Source: Methanoculleus sp.
Lineage (GTDB): Archaea > Halobacteriota > Methanomicrobia > Methanomicrobiales > Methanoculleaceae
Length of the DNA stretch: 64,000 bases
Assembly (NCBI RefSeq): GCF_020696975.1
Contig: NZ_JAJGBK010000032.1
Coordinates: 269,372-333,371, forward strand
Reading direction: 5' to 3'
The notes below the pieces were generated by a model. It ran no database searches and was not told the DNA's origin. It was given only the letters and a program-made list of their open reading frames with translations. Positions 50,903 through 59,410 of this stretch are shown here, piece after piece. The position numbers were made by a program, and so were the translations under genes. The stretch's first letter is position 1; each line of letters starts with the position of its first letter.

Positions 50903-52081
50903 TCACCCGAAGAGGCGGGCGAGGAGCCGTCCGGTGAGGCCCCGGGAGAGGGCGATGGCGTGCTCGGTGCACATCTCGTGGCAGCAGTAGCACCGGATGC
51001 AGCGCGCAAGATCGATCGTCGCCCTGCCTTCGGCGATGGTGATCGCCTGGACCGGGCAGATCCGTTCGCACTTCCGGCAGCCGATGCACGACCGGGCAAC
51101 CACGCCGGGCCGGGGGGCGTAGACCCTCCCGAACCGCTGGACGACGGCGAGCATCACCCGCCGCCAGACGCCCGCTCCGCCCCCGGCGTAGGTCGAGGGT
51201 TTCCGGAAGTCCGGGAACGCGAACGCCGCCGGGTCGTCGCCGACCGTCCGGACGGTGGCGGGGTCGAGGAGCCCGCGCGCGGTCGCACTCCGTATGCTCC
51301 CGATCTCGAGCGGGTCCATGCCGATGAGCCGGGCGAGGACGGTGTCCACGGCCGCATACTCGCTCCCGGCGAGGATCACCCCGATCTTCCTCGGGCTCCC
51401 CGCCTGGGGACCGTCTCCTTCCATTCCTATAACCGCATCAACGACCTGGAGCCGGGGCCTCATGCACTCGTTGAGGTCGACAAGCATCCTCCCGAAGGCG
51501 TACTCGTCGCGGAACCGGAAGTGGAAGACCGGCTTATCGAGCCCCGGGATGAGGCCGAAGAGGTTCTTTGTCGCGCCGGTCATCCGGGTCCACATGTGGG
51601 TCTTCGCCTTCGAGACGACCACGATCGCGTCGGCCTCGACGGCCGGGGTGATGATCGAGAACTGCTTCACCGTCTCGCCTTCCGGGAAGGAAACAACCTG
51701 TGAGCCGGTATCGTAGTTCAGGGCGGCTCCGGTCTCTTCGGCAACCACCGCATACCCGGCGCGTGTGTATGCCCGCCGCAGGTTCGCCTCGCTGTAGACG
51801 ATCCCGGCCCCGGGGCTGTCGCCGATGACGACCCGGCACCCGTGCTCGGTAAGGAGCCGGGCGACGGCGGCGACGACCGCGGGGTGGGTGGTGACGCATC
51901 GTTCCGGCTCCTGTCCCTGCAGGAGGTTCGGTTTGAGGAGCACCTTCTCTCCCGGTGCTGCGAACCTCTCGATGCCGCCGAGGAGGCCGATTGCCCGGCG
52001 GACGGCCGCATCGACCTCGTCCCGGCCGTAATCATCGCACCGGACGACGGCGACGGTTGCGTCCCGCTCAACCGGCTGCAC
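50903..52081 (-). CDS. DUF362 protein with C-terminal 2x4Fe-4S ferredoxin domain
   Basis: 392 residues. The DUF362 domain shows VLLKPNLLQG, VVIGDSPGAG, VVVSKAKTHMWTRMTGATKN and DAVIGMEGDGPQAG. The C-terminal ferredoxin has SCIGCRKCERICPVQA and CIRCYCCHEMCTEHA. Such fusions are common in anaerobes and are of unknown function. It starts with GTG, 4 bases after the rnc stop, with a GGAGGAGTGAG ribosome-binding region, so it belongs to the rnc transcript. Confidence 0.88.
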   Translation of the reverse strand: MQPVERDATVAVVRCDDYGRDEVDAAVRRAIGLLGGIERFAAPGEKVLLKPNLLQGQEPERCVTTHPAVVAAVARLLTEHGCRVVIGDSPGAGIVYSEANLRRAYTRAGYAVVAEETGAALNYDTGSQVVSFPEGETVKQFSIITPAVEADAIVVVSKAKTHMWTRMTGATKNLFGLIPGLDKPVFHFRFRDEYAFGRMLVDLNECMRPRLQVVDAVIGMEGDGPQAGSPRKIGVILAGSEYAAVDTVLARLIGMDPLEIGSIRSATARGLLDPATVRTVGDDPAAFAFPDFRKPSTYAGGGAGVWRRVMLAVVQRFGRVYAPRPGVVARSCIGCRKCERICPVQAITIAEGRATIDLARCIRCYCCHEMCTEHAIALSRGLTGRLLARLFG

Positions 52082-52085
52082 GCTC

Positions 52086-52862
52086 TCACTCCTCCCCGAG
52101 GCGGCCGAGCGCCTCTCTGGCCGCGAGCATTGCCGCTCCCTGCTTGGTCCGCGCCTCTCCCTTCCCGAGGAGAGTCCCCCCGACAGTCACCCTGGCGACC
52201 CAGACCGGGCAGTTGCCGGGACCGGTCTGGCGGAAGGCATACTCAAGTCCGCCGAGGTTCTCCCGGGCCGCATACTCCTGGAGCCTCCCCCGGTAGTTCC
52301 GGCTGCCGTCACACTCCGCGATCTCATCCTCGAATATGGCGAGTACGACCTCGCGAGCCACGGCAAGGCCGCGGTCGAGGTAGATGGCGCCGATCAGGGC
52401 CTCGAACGCGTCGGCAACGATGGAGTCGGTCAGCGCCTGCCCATGCCGTCTGATGACCCCGTCGATGCCGAGACCCTGCCCGCGCACGATCTCGGCGAGT
52501 TTCGTGTTCCTGGTCACCTGGAGCCGTCTGTTCATCTCACCGGGCGGGAGGTCGTATTCACCGTAAAGATGGTCGGCGATGATGAAGTCGAGGACGTAGT
52601 TTCCCAGGAACTCAAGTCGTTCGTTATCGTCCGGCGTCGCTACCGGATACTCCCCGCTGTTCAGGCACGACCTGTGTGTCAACGCCTGATCATAGAGAGG
52701 GAGGACCGCATCAGAGACATCGGTGATCCCGAACGGGGGGCGGGCGAGGAGCGCACGCACCTCCACCTCCCGGCCACAGCCAGCGGGCTCCGGGCGTCCG
52801 GGAGGTTTGTGTCCAAAGAGGCTGCCGATACGAAGCCTTTCCCTGATGGTGGTGAGTCTCAT
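52086..52862 (-). CDS. rnc: Ribonuclease III homologue with Asn at a catalytic Asp position
   Basis: 258 residues: an N-terminal extension of about 45, an RNase III endonuclease domain and a C-terminal dsRNA-binding domain (RGRLQEYAARENLG...KQGAAMLAAREALGRL). The signature reads NERLEFLGNYVLDFI at 80-94, where E. coli and most others have LGD; residue 88 is Asn in place of the metal-binding Asp. The second motif is intact (VADAFEALIGAIYLD, Asp150 and Glu153). RNase III is uncommon in archaea but occurs in several methanogens. It cleaves dsRNA in bacteria; activity here may be reduced. A TATA-like TTCTATAGAAG (about 52895-52905, minus) lies upstream. Confidence 0.9.
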   Translation of the reverse strand: MRLTTIRERLRIGSLFGHKPPGRPEPAGCGREVEVRALLARPPFGITDVSDAVLPLYDQALTHRSCLNSGEYPVATPDDNERLEFLGNYVLDFIIADHLYGEYDLPPGEMNRRLQVTRNTKLAEIVRGQGLGIDGVIRRHGQALTDSIVADAFEALIGAIYLDRGLAVAREVVLAIFEDEIAECDGSRNYRGRLQEYAARENLGGLEYAFRQTGPGNCPVWVARVTVGGTLLGKGEARTKQGAAMLAAREALGRLGEE

Positions 52863-52985
52863 GGCCGTGGGGTGCGGGGGGAACCTGCCGCTCTTCTATA
52901 GAATGGCTTTCTTCCTGCTCGATAAACCTTTGCTGGAGATAAGGCTCCGGGAAACCTTTTCGTTATCTATGAAAGAGATCTACCT

Positions 52986-53735
52986 ATGCAGTCCGCGATG
53001 GGCGAGGCTGGCGGGAGCGTCTATCTCGACATCGAGTTCGGTTACGTCTACGGCACCTGCCGGGGGGTCATGATGCCGATCGAGATCGGTGCGGTCGTCT
53101 ACCGGCCGGAGGATGACAGGGTCCGCTACGCCGGGGAGCAGTTCCGTTACGACATCGATGTCGAGATCTGGAAGAAGGTGACCGACCCGTGCGGCAAGAC
53201 TGTCGGTGTCGCGACGACCGTGGCGAACATGGGGCGCGGCGAGTACGGGATGGCTTACGACCACTCTTTCCGGATGTCGGACGATGATCTGCCGGCGGCA
53301 ACGGAGGCTGCCAACAAGGCGTTTTCAGATCTGGGAGCCTTCATGGAGCCGTTCCTCTCGACAGGCGATGTCGAAGAGGTTGTCGTCTTTGCAGCGGATA
53401 TGGAGAAGCGGGCCTTCAGGATGGCGGATATCTCGCTCGACGGCTCCACGCTGGTCGATCTTCAGCGAGAGATCCGGCGGCACTTCGGGATGAAACAGGT
53501 CCTCTCTCTTGACCGTCTCGCCCGTCTCATCGACTTTTCTGCAGACGGCTCCACGGTCGCCTCGACGCACTTTCGGTATCCTGTCCCCGCGGAGTACCGT
53601 CACCTCCTCGCCGCCCACCGTGGGATGGGCGACGCCGTCCGGACGTTCCTGCTCGCGCGGGAGTTTCAGGAGGAGTTCAGGCATCTTGAGGAGCGCATCC
53701 GCACCTTATTGAAGGCCTGCGAGGGCGAGGGATGA
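52986..53735 (+). CDS. DEDDh exonuclease-fold protein
   Basis: 249 residues. The N-terminal VYLDIEFGYV...IEIGAVVY looks like exonuclease motif I (DxE) of the DEDD superfamily, and LLAAHRGMGDAVRTFLL resembles motif III (HxxxxD) of the DEDDh branch. VVVFAADMEKRAF may hold the motif II Asp. It is probably a 3'-5' exonuclease or an inactive relative; the family is not one I can name. It is divergent from rnc with a 123-base gap that carries TATA-like elements for both directions (CGATAAACC at about 52920 for this gene). Confidence 0.65.
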   Translation: MQSAMGEAGGSVYLDIEFGYVYGTCRGVMMPIEIGAVVYRPEDDRVRYAGEQFRYDIDVEIWKKVTDPCGKTVGVATTVANMGRGEYGMAYDHSFRMSDDDLPAATEAANKAFSDLGAFMEPFLSTGDVEEVVVFAADMEKRAFRMADISLDGSTLVDLQREIRRHFGMKQVLSLDRLARLIDFSADGSTVASTHFRYPVPAEYRHLLAAHRGMGDAVRTFLLAREFQEEFRHLEERIRTLLKACEGEG

Positions 53736-53772
53736 AAGAGGAGTTGCCGGTGCAGGCGGCCCCCGGGCTCCG

Positions 53773-55038
53773 TCAGGGACCGTCTTTCATCGGGGATGCC
53801 GCTTCCTTTTCTGGTATCCGGGCTCCCGGTGCAGGTTCGCAGACTTCAGCCCCCCCCTGGAGCGTCCGGTGCGGCCCGGTCAGCAGGACCTCGACCTCGA
53901 CGCCGTCGCTGATGCTCCCGACCCCTGCAGGGATGTGCAGGTAGGCATTTCCCCGCACCATTGCCATCTGCGTGCCGCCCCCGCGCGGCAGGGGGGTCGC
54001 GGCGTAGCGATCGCCTGTCCGCGAGACGGTGAGGAGGACGAACTCGTCGTAGCCGGGGTTCGCCGTGACCGTCCCGTCGAGCCGGGCGCGGAGGCGCTCC
54101 GCCGGCCGGGGGTGAAATCCCCACGCCGCGAGGAGGGGGAGGGCGAGTTCCCGTGCGGCTGTTTGGGCAGCAATCGGGTATCCCGGGAGCCCGATAACCG
54201 GTTTGCCTCCGACCCGGCCGACGATCGCCGGCGTACCCGGTTTCATCGCGATGCCGTGGACGAGCACCTCCCCGAGGTCGGCGATGACATCGGCGGTGAA
54301 GTCCCGGGTGCCTGCCGATGACCCGGCGGAGATGAGGAGGAGATCGTTCTCGTGGACGCCATCCATGATGGCCTGCCGGAGTAGTCCTGGCTCGTCGCGG
54401 ACGATTCCATAGCGGGTACAGGCAGCGCCGGCCTCGCCGAGCAGTGCCGCGGCAACGGCGGTGTTGCTCTCGACAACCTCTCCCGGTCCCGGGAGTTCGC
54501 CCGCCGAAACGAGCTCTCTTCCTGTCGGGATGAGGCCGACCCGGACTTCCCGCACGTCAACCGTGACGAGCCCAGAGGAGAGGAGCGCCCCGATATCCCA
54601 GGGACGTATCCGGTGCCCGGCCGGGAGGATCAGGTCGCCCTGCCGGATCTCGCTCCCTCTCGGGTGGAGGTGCTCGCCGGGGACCACGGCCTTCCCGGTA
54701 CTCCAGGTGCCGTCTTCCCCGATGACATCCTCGATCATGACGACTGCGTCATAGCCGGGGGGAATCGCGTTCCCGGTATTCACCCGGAAGGGGTTTTTGA
54801 GCCTGACCGGGTTTGCCGCGCTCGCCCCGGCGGTCTCACGGCTCTTGACGGCGAAACCGTCTCTTGCAGCGATATCCGTCTCGGGAACGGTCAGCGGCGA
54901 GTAGACGGGTTTTGCCGTCACCCGTCCGGCCGCATCGGCAACCGGAAGGGTGACGGTCCGATCGGGAGCCGGAAAGACCGAACGCATCAGTTCCCTGACT
55001 TCTGCAAGCGGTCTTGACGCGAGGCGCCGCCTCATCAT
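53773..55038 (-). CDS. moeA: Molybdopterin molybdotransferase MoeA
   Basis: 421 residues. MoeA motifs: VYSPLTVPETDIAARDGFAV, NTGNAIPPGYDAVVMIED, GLIPTGRELVS, LISAGSSAGTRDF, HGIAMKPGTPAIVG and VIGLPGYPIAA. It inserts molybdate or tungstate into pterin cofactor. It lies 58 bases behind the fwdC stop and the T-run there, on the same strand, and so next to the main user of the cofactor, formylmethanofuran dehydrogenase. The start is one of two adjacent ATG codons. Confidence 0.94.
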   Translation of the reverse strand: MMRRRLASRPLAEVRELMRSVFPAPDRTVTLPVADAAGRVTAKPVYSPLTVPETDIAARDGFAVKSRETAGASAANPVRLKNPFRVNTGNAIPPGYDAVVMIEDVIGEDGTWSTGKAVVPGEHLHPRGSEIRQGDLILPAGHRIRPWDIGALLSSGLVTVDVREVRVGLIPTGRELVSAGELPGPGEVVESNTAVAAALLGEAGAACTRYGIVRDEPGLLRQAIMDGVHENDLLLISAGSSAGTRDFTADVIADLGEVLVHGIAMKPGTPAIVGRVGGKPVIGLPGYPIAAQTAARELALPLLAAWGFHPRPAERLRARLDGTVTANPGYDEFVLLTVSRTGDRYAATPLPRGGGTQMAMVRGNAYLHIPAGVGSISDGVEVEVLLTGPHRTLQGGAEVCEPAPGARIPEKEAASPMKDGP

Positions 55039-55088
55039 AACGTTATGCCCATATCATCGCCTGCTCCCGGCGGCCCGGTCGCTCTCGC

Positions 55089-55096
55089 AAAAAAAA
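55089..55096 (-). terminator. T8 terminator of the fwd operon
   Basis: Eight T on the minus strand directly abut the fwdC stop codon. No hairpin is seen. It would separate moeA from fwd, although read-through is possible. Confidence 0.5.
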
Positions 55097-55897
55097 TTAG
55101 ATTCTGGTATAGAGGTTCGCATACACCGTCTTGCCTTTCGAGACAGGATGGCGCTCGCCGAGATCCCCGATGTAGTGGGTGAAGGTGGCCGTCTCACCGT
55201 CGACCTCCTGCTCCACCTCGCCGACCCTCTGGAAGCCCGGGAGCGGATTCTCGATTGTCCCGTAGACGTAGATGTCGCCTTTCACCATCTGCCCGCCGAC
55301 ACGGCCCTTGGCGTTGCCCTTGACGATGACGGTCCCGCCTTCGCCGTGAGTGGAGATATGGATGTCGGCATCGCCGCCGATGACGATCGTCCCGCCGTTG
55401 ATGAACGTGGCGGTGTCGTTCCCGACGCTGCCGGCGACCCGGATCACGCCGCCCTGCATGCCGCGCCACTCGCCGCGTGGCGATGCGCCCAGGTGATGAC
55501 CGGCATTTCCGTCGACGATGAGCTCGCCGCCTTCCATCCCTATGCCGCAGAACGAATCGACGTTCCCTTTCACGTGGATCTTGCCGCCCTTCATCCAGCC
55601 GCCGATGTACATGTCGGCGTTGCCTTCGATGACGATCTCGCCTGCGGTCATCTGCTGGCCGATCCTCTTGACACGGGTGCAGTCGCCGCGGAGGACGATC
55701 TTTGTCTCTTCTGCCGTTGCTCCGCCGTCGCCTGCGACGGTGAAGTACTTCCCGAGCGGGCTCTTCTGTTTGCCTTCCCAGACGTCGAGGGCAGCGATCT
55801 CCGCGGCCTTCTTGCCTGCGAAGTTGTCCGGTGTGATATTCTGCCCCTCAAGCATGAGCCTGGGGGGATTGGTCAGGGTGAGGGTTACTGTCTTCAT
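55097..55897 (-). CDS. fwdC: Formylmethanofuran dehydrogenase subunit C
   Basis: 266 residues with a beta-helix GXGXG domain (FVGG-type turns such as GQQMTAGEIVIEGNADMYIG, GWMKGGKIHVKGNVDSF, GIGMEGGELIVDGNAGHHLG). FwdC is homologous to the GltB C-terminal domain and forms the scaffold of the complex. The ATG at 55897 has a strong GAGGTGAT ribosome-binding site 7 bases upstream, located right after the fwdA stop. Confidence 0.95.
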   Translation of the reverse strand: MKTVTLTLTNPPRLMLEGQNITPDNFAGKKAAEIAALDVWEGKQKSPLGKYFTVAGDGGATAEETKIVLRGDCTRVKRIGQQMTAGEIVIEGNADMYIGGWMKGGKIHVKGNVDSFCGIGMEGGELIVDGNAGHHLGASPRGEWRGMQGGVIRVAGSVGNDTATFINGGTIVIGGDADIHISTHGEGGTVIVKGNAKGRVGGQMVKGDIYVYGTIENPLPGFQRVGEVEQEVDGETATFTHYIGDLGERHPVSKGKTVYANLYTRI

Positions 55898-55910
55898 GCT
55901 TCTCATCACC

Positions 55911-57623
55911 TCATTCTGTCGTATTGACCTCGATCACCCGCGGGTTGTGGAGATGTTCCTCAAAGAGCGAGTAGTTGTCGAGTTTGACGCTGTAGTGCTT
56001 GAGGAAGTGCTCGTAGATGTCCCGCTGCACCTGCGCGTTCTCCGGGACCTTGACGTCGACCCAGATGGTCCGCTTTGCGGGTTCCGCGACGACCTCGCCG
56101 TCTCTGACGGTCACGACGCCGTCCTTGACGAGCCAGGCGCACCGGCCGAAAGCCTTCTCAATCTCTACCGGGTCGGAGGGCATATTCTCGGGGTTGAGGG
56201 CGTAGACGGCGATGTCGGCGTCCATGCCGGGGGCAAGCCCGCCGTAGGTGTTGCTGACACCGAGCGCCTTTGCCGGCCCCGCCCGGGTCATCTGCGCGAT
56301 CTCGTAGAGCGAGAGTTCGCGGTCGATGCCGTCGATGGAGGTTGCGTCGATCGTTTTGTCAAGCCACTTGAACGTCTTCATCGTCGCGTCACGCGCAGCC
56401 CTGCTCATCAGCCAGGTGATGACACGCGGGTAGCGGGTGAACGGCCCGGCGTTCGGGTGGTCGGTGGTGATGAACGTCCGCATCAGGTCTTTGGAGAAGA
56501 GGGCCAGCTCCAGGCCGACCGCCCACTGGATGGTGCAGACCTTGACCTTCGGGCTGTAGATGTAGGGGACGACGCCTGCGGCCGTCTCGAGCTCTACGTC
56601 CACGTTTGCCCACTTCAGGTGGTTGAGGGAGCAGAGGTGGTGTTCGAACGGCCCGTCGGCGGTCATTGTGGTCGTCTCGTCGAGGGTCACCTGGCCCATA
56701 TCGATGGTGAGGTTGTCGTGGGCGTTCACGTAGTCCATGACGTCCTTTGCCCGGGACTCGAAGTTCCCCCAGGAGTCGCCACCGTAGGAGTGGAACTGCA
56801 GGTGCGTCATGTGCATCACCTGCTCGCGGCCGAAGTCGTTCTTTGCGGTGTAGCCTTCGGCGAGTTTGAGCGACTCGAGCGTGTCGACGTAGTTGCCGGG
56901 GTTTCCGAGGTTGTTCGCGTGCAGGTGCACCGAGTGGGGGAGGCCGAGGAACTCGTTCGTCTCAATGAGGCCCTTCACGATCTCTGCCGGCGTGATGTCG
57001 AAGTAGGGGACCGGGTCGTGGATGTTGACACAGTTCAGACCCCATCCCCAGGCCTCGGATCCGCCGGGGTTGACGACCTTGATGCCGAACCCGCGGGTTG
57101 CCCGGAGAAGCCAGGCAGTGTAGGCGGCGTTGTTCTCGATCTCGTTGTTTTTCAGGTATTCAAGAGTGAACCAGTTGTTCCCGAAGACCGGCATCGCAGC
57201 GTTGTCGATGATCGGGGTATCGCGGATCTCCTCGTGGACGTGCGGGGAGTGGAGCGGGGGCATCGCCGCCTCGTTGACGAAGACGTAGCCCATCCGCGCG
57301 TAGTCATAGCCGGTCTTGAACGTCGAGGGGACGGAGAAGCCCATCTCCATGCGGCTGCACGTGGGGGATTTGTGGGGGCTCTTGAAGAGCTTGTCTTCCG
57401 GCCGGAAGAGCCGGCCGACGTTCACCTTCGGCCCGACAACGTGAGAGTGAATGTCGACACCGCCTGCCATTACAGTCATGCCGGCGGCGTCGATCGTCTT
57501 CGGGCTCTTGAGGGTCCCTGGCTCGACGATCTTGCCGTCCTTGACTGCAACATCCATGCGGTCGCCTTTAATGCCCTGCAGGGGGTCGAAGACGAACCCG
57601 TTCTTGATAATGAATTCGCTCAT
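55911..57623 (-). CDS. fwdA: Formylmethanofuran dehydrogenase subunit A
   Basis: 570 residues, an amidohydrolase-type metalloenzyme. Metal-binding His residues are in VDIHSHVVGPKVN and later in GLPHSVHLHANNLGNPGNY and MHMTHLQFHSYGGD; ITTDHPNAGPFTRYP holds the conserved Asp. It hydrolyses or forms the formyl-methanofuran amide using formate made by FwdB. It follows fwdB by 3 bases and precedes fwdC by 13 bases. Confidence 0.96.
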   Translation of the reverse strand: MSEFIIKNGFVFDPLQGIKGDRMDVAVKDGKIVEPGTLKSPKTIDAAGMTVMAGGVDIHSHVVGPKVNVGRLFRPEDKLFKSPHKSPTCSRMEMGFSVPSTFKTGYDYARMGYVFVNEAAMPPLHSPHVHEEIRDTPIIDNAAMPVFGNNWFTLEYLKNNEIENNAAYTAWLLRATRGFGIKVVNPGGSEAWGWGLNCVNIHDPVPYFDITPAEIVKGLIETNEFLGLPHSVHLHANNLGNPGNYVDTLESLKLAEGYTAKNDFGREQVMHMTHLQFHSYGGDSWGNFESRAKDVMDYVNAHDNLTIDMGQVTLDETTTMTADGPFEHHLCSLNHLKWANVDVELETAAGVVPYIYSPKVKVCTIQWAVGLELALFSKDLMRTFITTDHPNAGPFTRYPRVITWLMSRAARDATMKTFKWLDKTIDATSIDGIDRELSLYEIAQMTRAGPAKALGVSNTYGGLAPGMDADIAVYALNPENMPSDPVEIEKAFGRCAWLVKDGVVTVRDGEVVAEPAKRTIWVDVKVPENAQVQRDIYEHFLKHYSVKLDNYSLFEEHLHNPRVIEVNTTE

Positions 57624-57626
57624 GCT

Positions 57627-58997
57627 TCACTCCTCCGCGCGGACGCCTTCCGGAGCGGCCTTGATCTCGGTCTTCGCGGCCTCTTCAGCTTCGATCTCGC
57701 AGAGCCGCTTGTGGATCCGCTCGAAGAGCTCCTCGTCGCTGATGACACCCTCGGGCGGGTCGATGACCTTACGGTACTGGATCGGGACGTTGTCCATCCG
57801 GTAGACGATGCCCGGGACCTCGACCCCGACGATGCCCACCGGGATGTGGAGGTCGGAGATCTCGCTCGCCATGCAGATGTTCGGATCGACGGTGATCCAG
57901 GGGTGCTTCCGGAGGTGCTTGACCGCCTCGATCGGGAAGTGGGCGCCGGCGTCGGTCCCCACGTTGAAGAAGGCGTCCACCTCGTCGCGCATGGCAAGGT
58001 CGACCGAGCTCGTCTCGCCGGGGTTCATGTGGGCGATATCCTTCTTCGTCAGGTCCAGACAGTAGGGGAACCCGTACTGCCATGACCAGACCGCACCCGG
58101 TCCGGTGATGTTGTAGTGGCCCCGCATCGCCATGATCGTCCACTTGGTGAAGTCGTTTAAGTCACGGGTCAGGCTGATGGCGATGTCCACGTTGTGGTTG
58201 CGGCCGTCGGAGTGGCAGAGCCCCATGCCGTAGAAGATGGTGCCGAACCGGGCCTTCTTCAGGATATCGGCGACTTCGAGGATCTTCTCGCGCTTGATCC
58301 CGGCAACCTCATCGGGGATCTCGTGGCCGCGGACGACGGCACGGAACGCGTCGAAGAGCTCGTAGTCGTGCCCCTGCTTCACCTGCAGGTAGATGTCCGC
58401 CACCTGGGCGGTGTCGGTGTGCCTCGGATCGATGACGATGATCTTGCGGCTCTTGTGACCCTTGCCGGTGAAGAAGCCGCGGGGGAAGATCGAGTAGCGG
58501 GACATGTGCCGCGGGTGGGCGTGGGCCGGGTTCGCGCCCCAGTAGACGATGACGTCAGCCCGGTTCTTCGTCTCGCCGAGGGTGCAGCTCGGGTAGCCGT
58601 TGTCGAATATGGCGAGGAACGAACTTCCGTGGCAGATGGACGCGCAGTTGTCGAGCACGGCCCCCGCTTTCTCGGCGACCTTGGCCGCGGCGGCCATGCC
58701 TTCGCAGTTGGTCGATCCGAACCCGTAGATCAGGGGTTTCTTTGCATTGTAGAGCACTTTTGCCGCGTAATCCACCGCTTCGTCGTAGGAGATATCCTTG
58801 TAGGTGCCGTCCGGCTGGCGGAGGCGGGGCAGTTTGACCCTCTCGCTACCTGTTGCGTGGTGGAAGATCTGGTTGCCGATGGCACAGGCGTTCTCCACCT
58901 CGAGGATCTGCTTTCCATCGTCCGATACGGTCACGACAAGGTCGTCGCAGCAGACGCCGCAGTATGGGCATCCGACGTTCTCAATCTTCTTTGGCAT
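57627..58997 (-). CDS. fwdB: Formylmethanofuran dehydrogenase subunit B (Cys form)
   Basis: 456 residues, a molybdopterin-family catalytic subunit. The N-terminal 4Fe-4S ligands are GCPYCGVCCDD and ENACAIG. The tungsten/molybdenum ligand position is VLDNCASICHG, where Cys118 matches the ligand Cys of known tungsten enzymes; it is not selenocysteine. It reduces CO2 to formate. The ATG at 58997 overlaps the fwdD stop (TGATG), and the GAGGTGATC ribosome-binding site lies inside fwdD. Confidence 0.96.
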   Translation of the reverse strand: MPKKIENVGCPYCGVCCDDLVVTVSDDGKQILEVENACAIGNQIFHHATGSERVKLPRLRQPDGTYKDISYDEAVDYAAKVLYNAKKPLIYGFGSTNCEGMAAAAKVAEKAGAVLDNCASICHGSSFLAIFDNGYPSCTLGETKNRADVIVYWGANPAHAHPRHMSRYSIFPRGFFTGKGHKSRKIIVIDPRHTDTAQVADIYLQVKQGHDYELFDAFRAVVRGHEIPDEVAGIKREKILEVADILKKARFGTIFYGMGLCHSDGRNHNVDIAISLTRDLNDFTKWTIMAMRGHYNITGPGAVWSWQYGFPYCLDLTKKDIAHMNPGETSSVDLAMRDEVDAFFNVGTDAGAHFPIEAVKHLRKHPWITVDPNICMASEISDLHIPVGIVGVEVPGIVYRMDNVPIQYRKVIDPPEGVISDEELFERIHKRLCEIEAEEAAKTEIKAAPEGVRAEE

Positions 58998-59410
58998 CAC
59001 TGATCACCTCTCCACATTCCGACGGCTCCCTGAACGAGTTCGAGCGCGCTCTTCCGGCGCTCGCCGTTCACCGGCTCGATCGTCACGGGGAATCCGCTGT
59101 ACTGGGGTTCCCCGGTCGCCTGAGTCCGCGGAGGAACAACCTGGTTTGCCCAGACTCCCTGCGGGATGAAGGCAAGGCCGGGGTAGAGCGATTGACGCCC
59201 CCTGACGACCTTGACGACCACACTTCCGCACTCGCTCGTTACCCGTACCAGCTGGTTCGGGACGAGGCCCAGCGCTTTGACGTCGTCGTCATGCATCTCG
59301 ACGATCGAGCAGGCCTCAAAGTATTCCGGGGTTGTTTTGCCCTTCTCCATCGCGACGCCTTCTTCGATGGAGCGCTGAGTGATCATGTTCAACGTAATCT
59401 TGTTCGCCAT
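58997..59410 (-). CDS. fwdD: Formylmethanofuran dehydrogenase subunit D
   Basis: 137 residues with the molybdopterin dinucleotide-binding beta-barrel: NMITQRSIEEGVAMEKGK, MHDDDVKALGLVPNQLVRVTS and FIPQGVWANQVVPPRTQATG. It completes the pterin pocket of FwdB. First gene of fwdDBAC; no fwdE, fwdF or fwdG is next to it. The ATG at 59410 is chosen from the family start MANKITLNMIT. Promoter elements (GTTAAATACAAAAC on the minus strand, about 59592-59605) imply a leader of some 165 bases. Confidence 0.94.
   Translation of the reverse strand: MANKITLNMITQRSIEEGVAMEKGKTTPEYFEACSIVEMHDDDVKALGLVPNQLVRVTSECGSVVVKVVRGRQSLYPGLAFIPQGVWANQVVPPRTQATGEPQYSGFPVTIEPVNGERRKSALELVQGAVGMWRGDQ

Noticed and set aside
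55518..58085. 855-codon plus-strand ORF opposite fwdC, fwdA and fwdB
   Set aside because: Antisense shadow of well-conserved fwd genes; protein is Val/Asp/Arg-rich without motifs.
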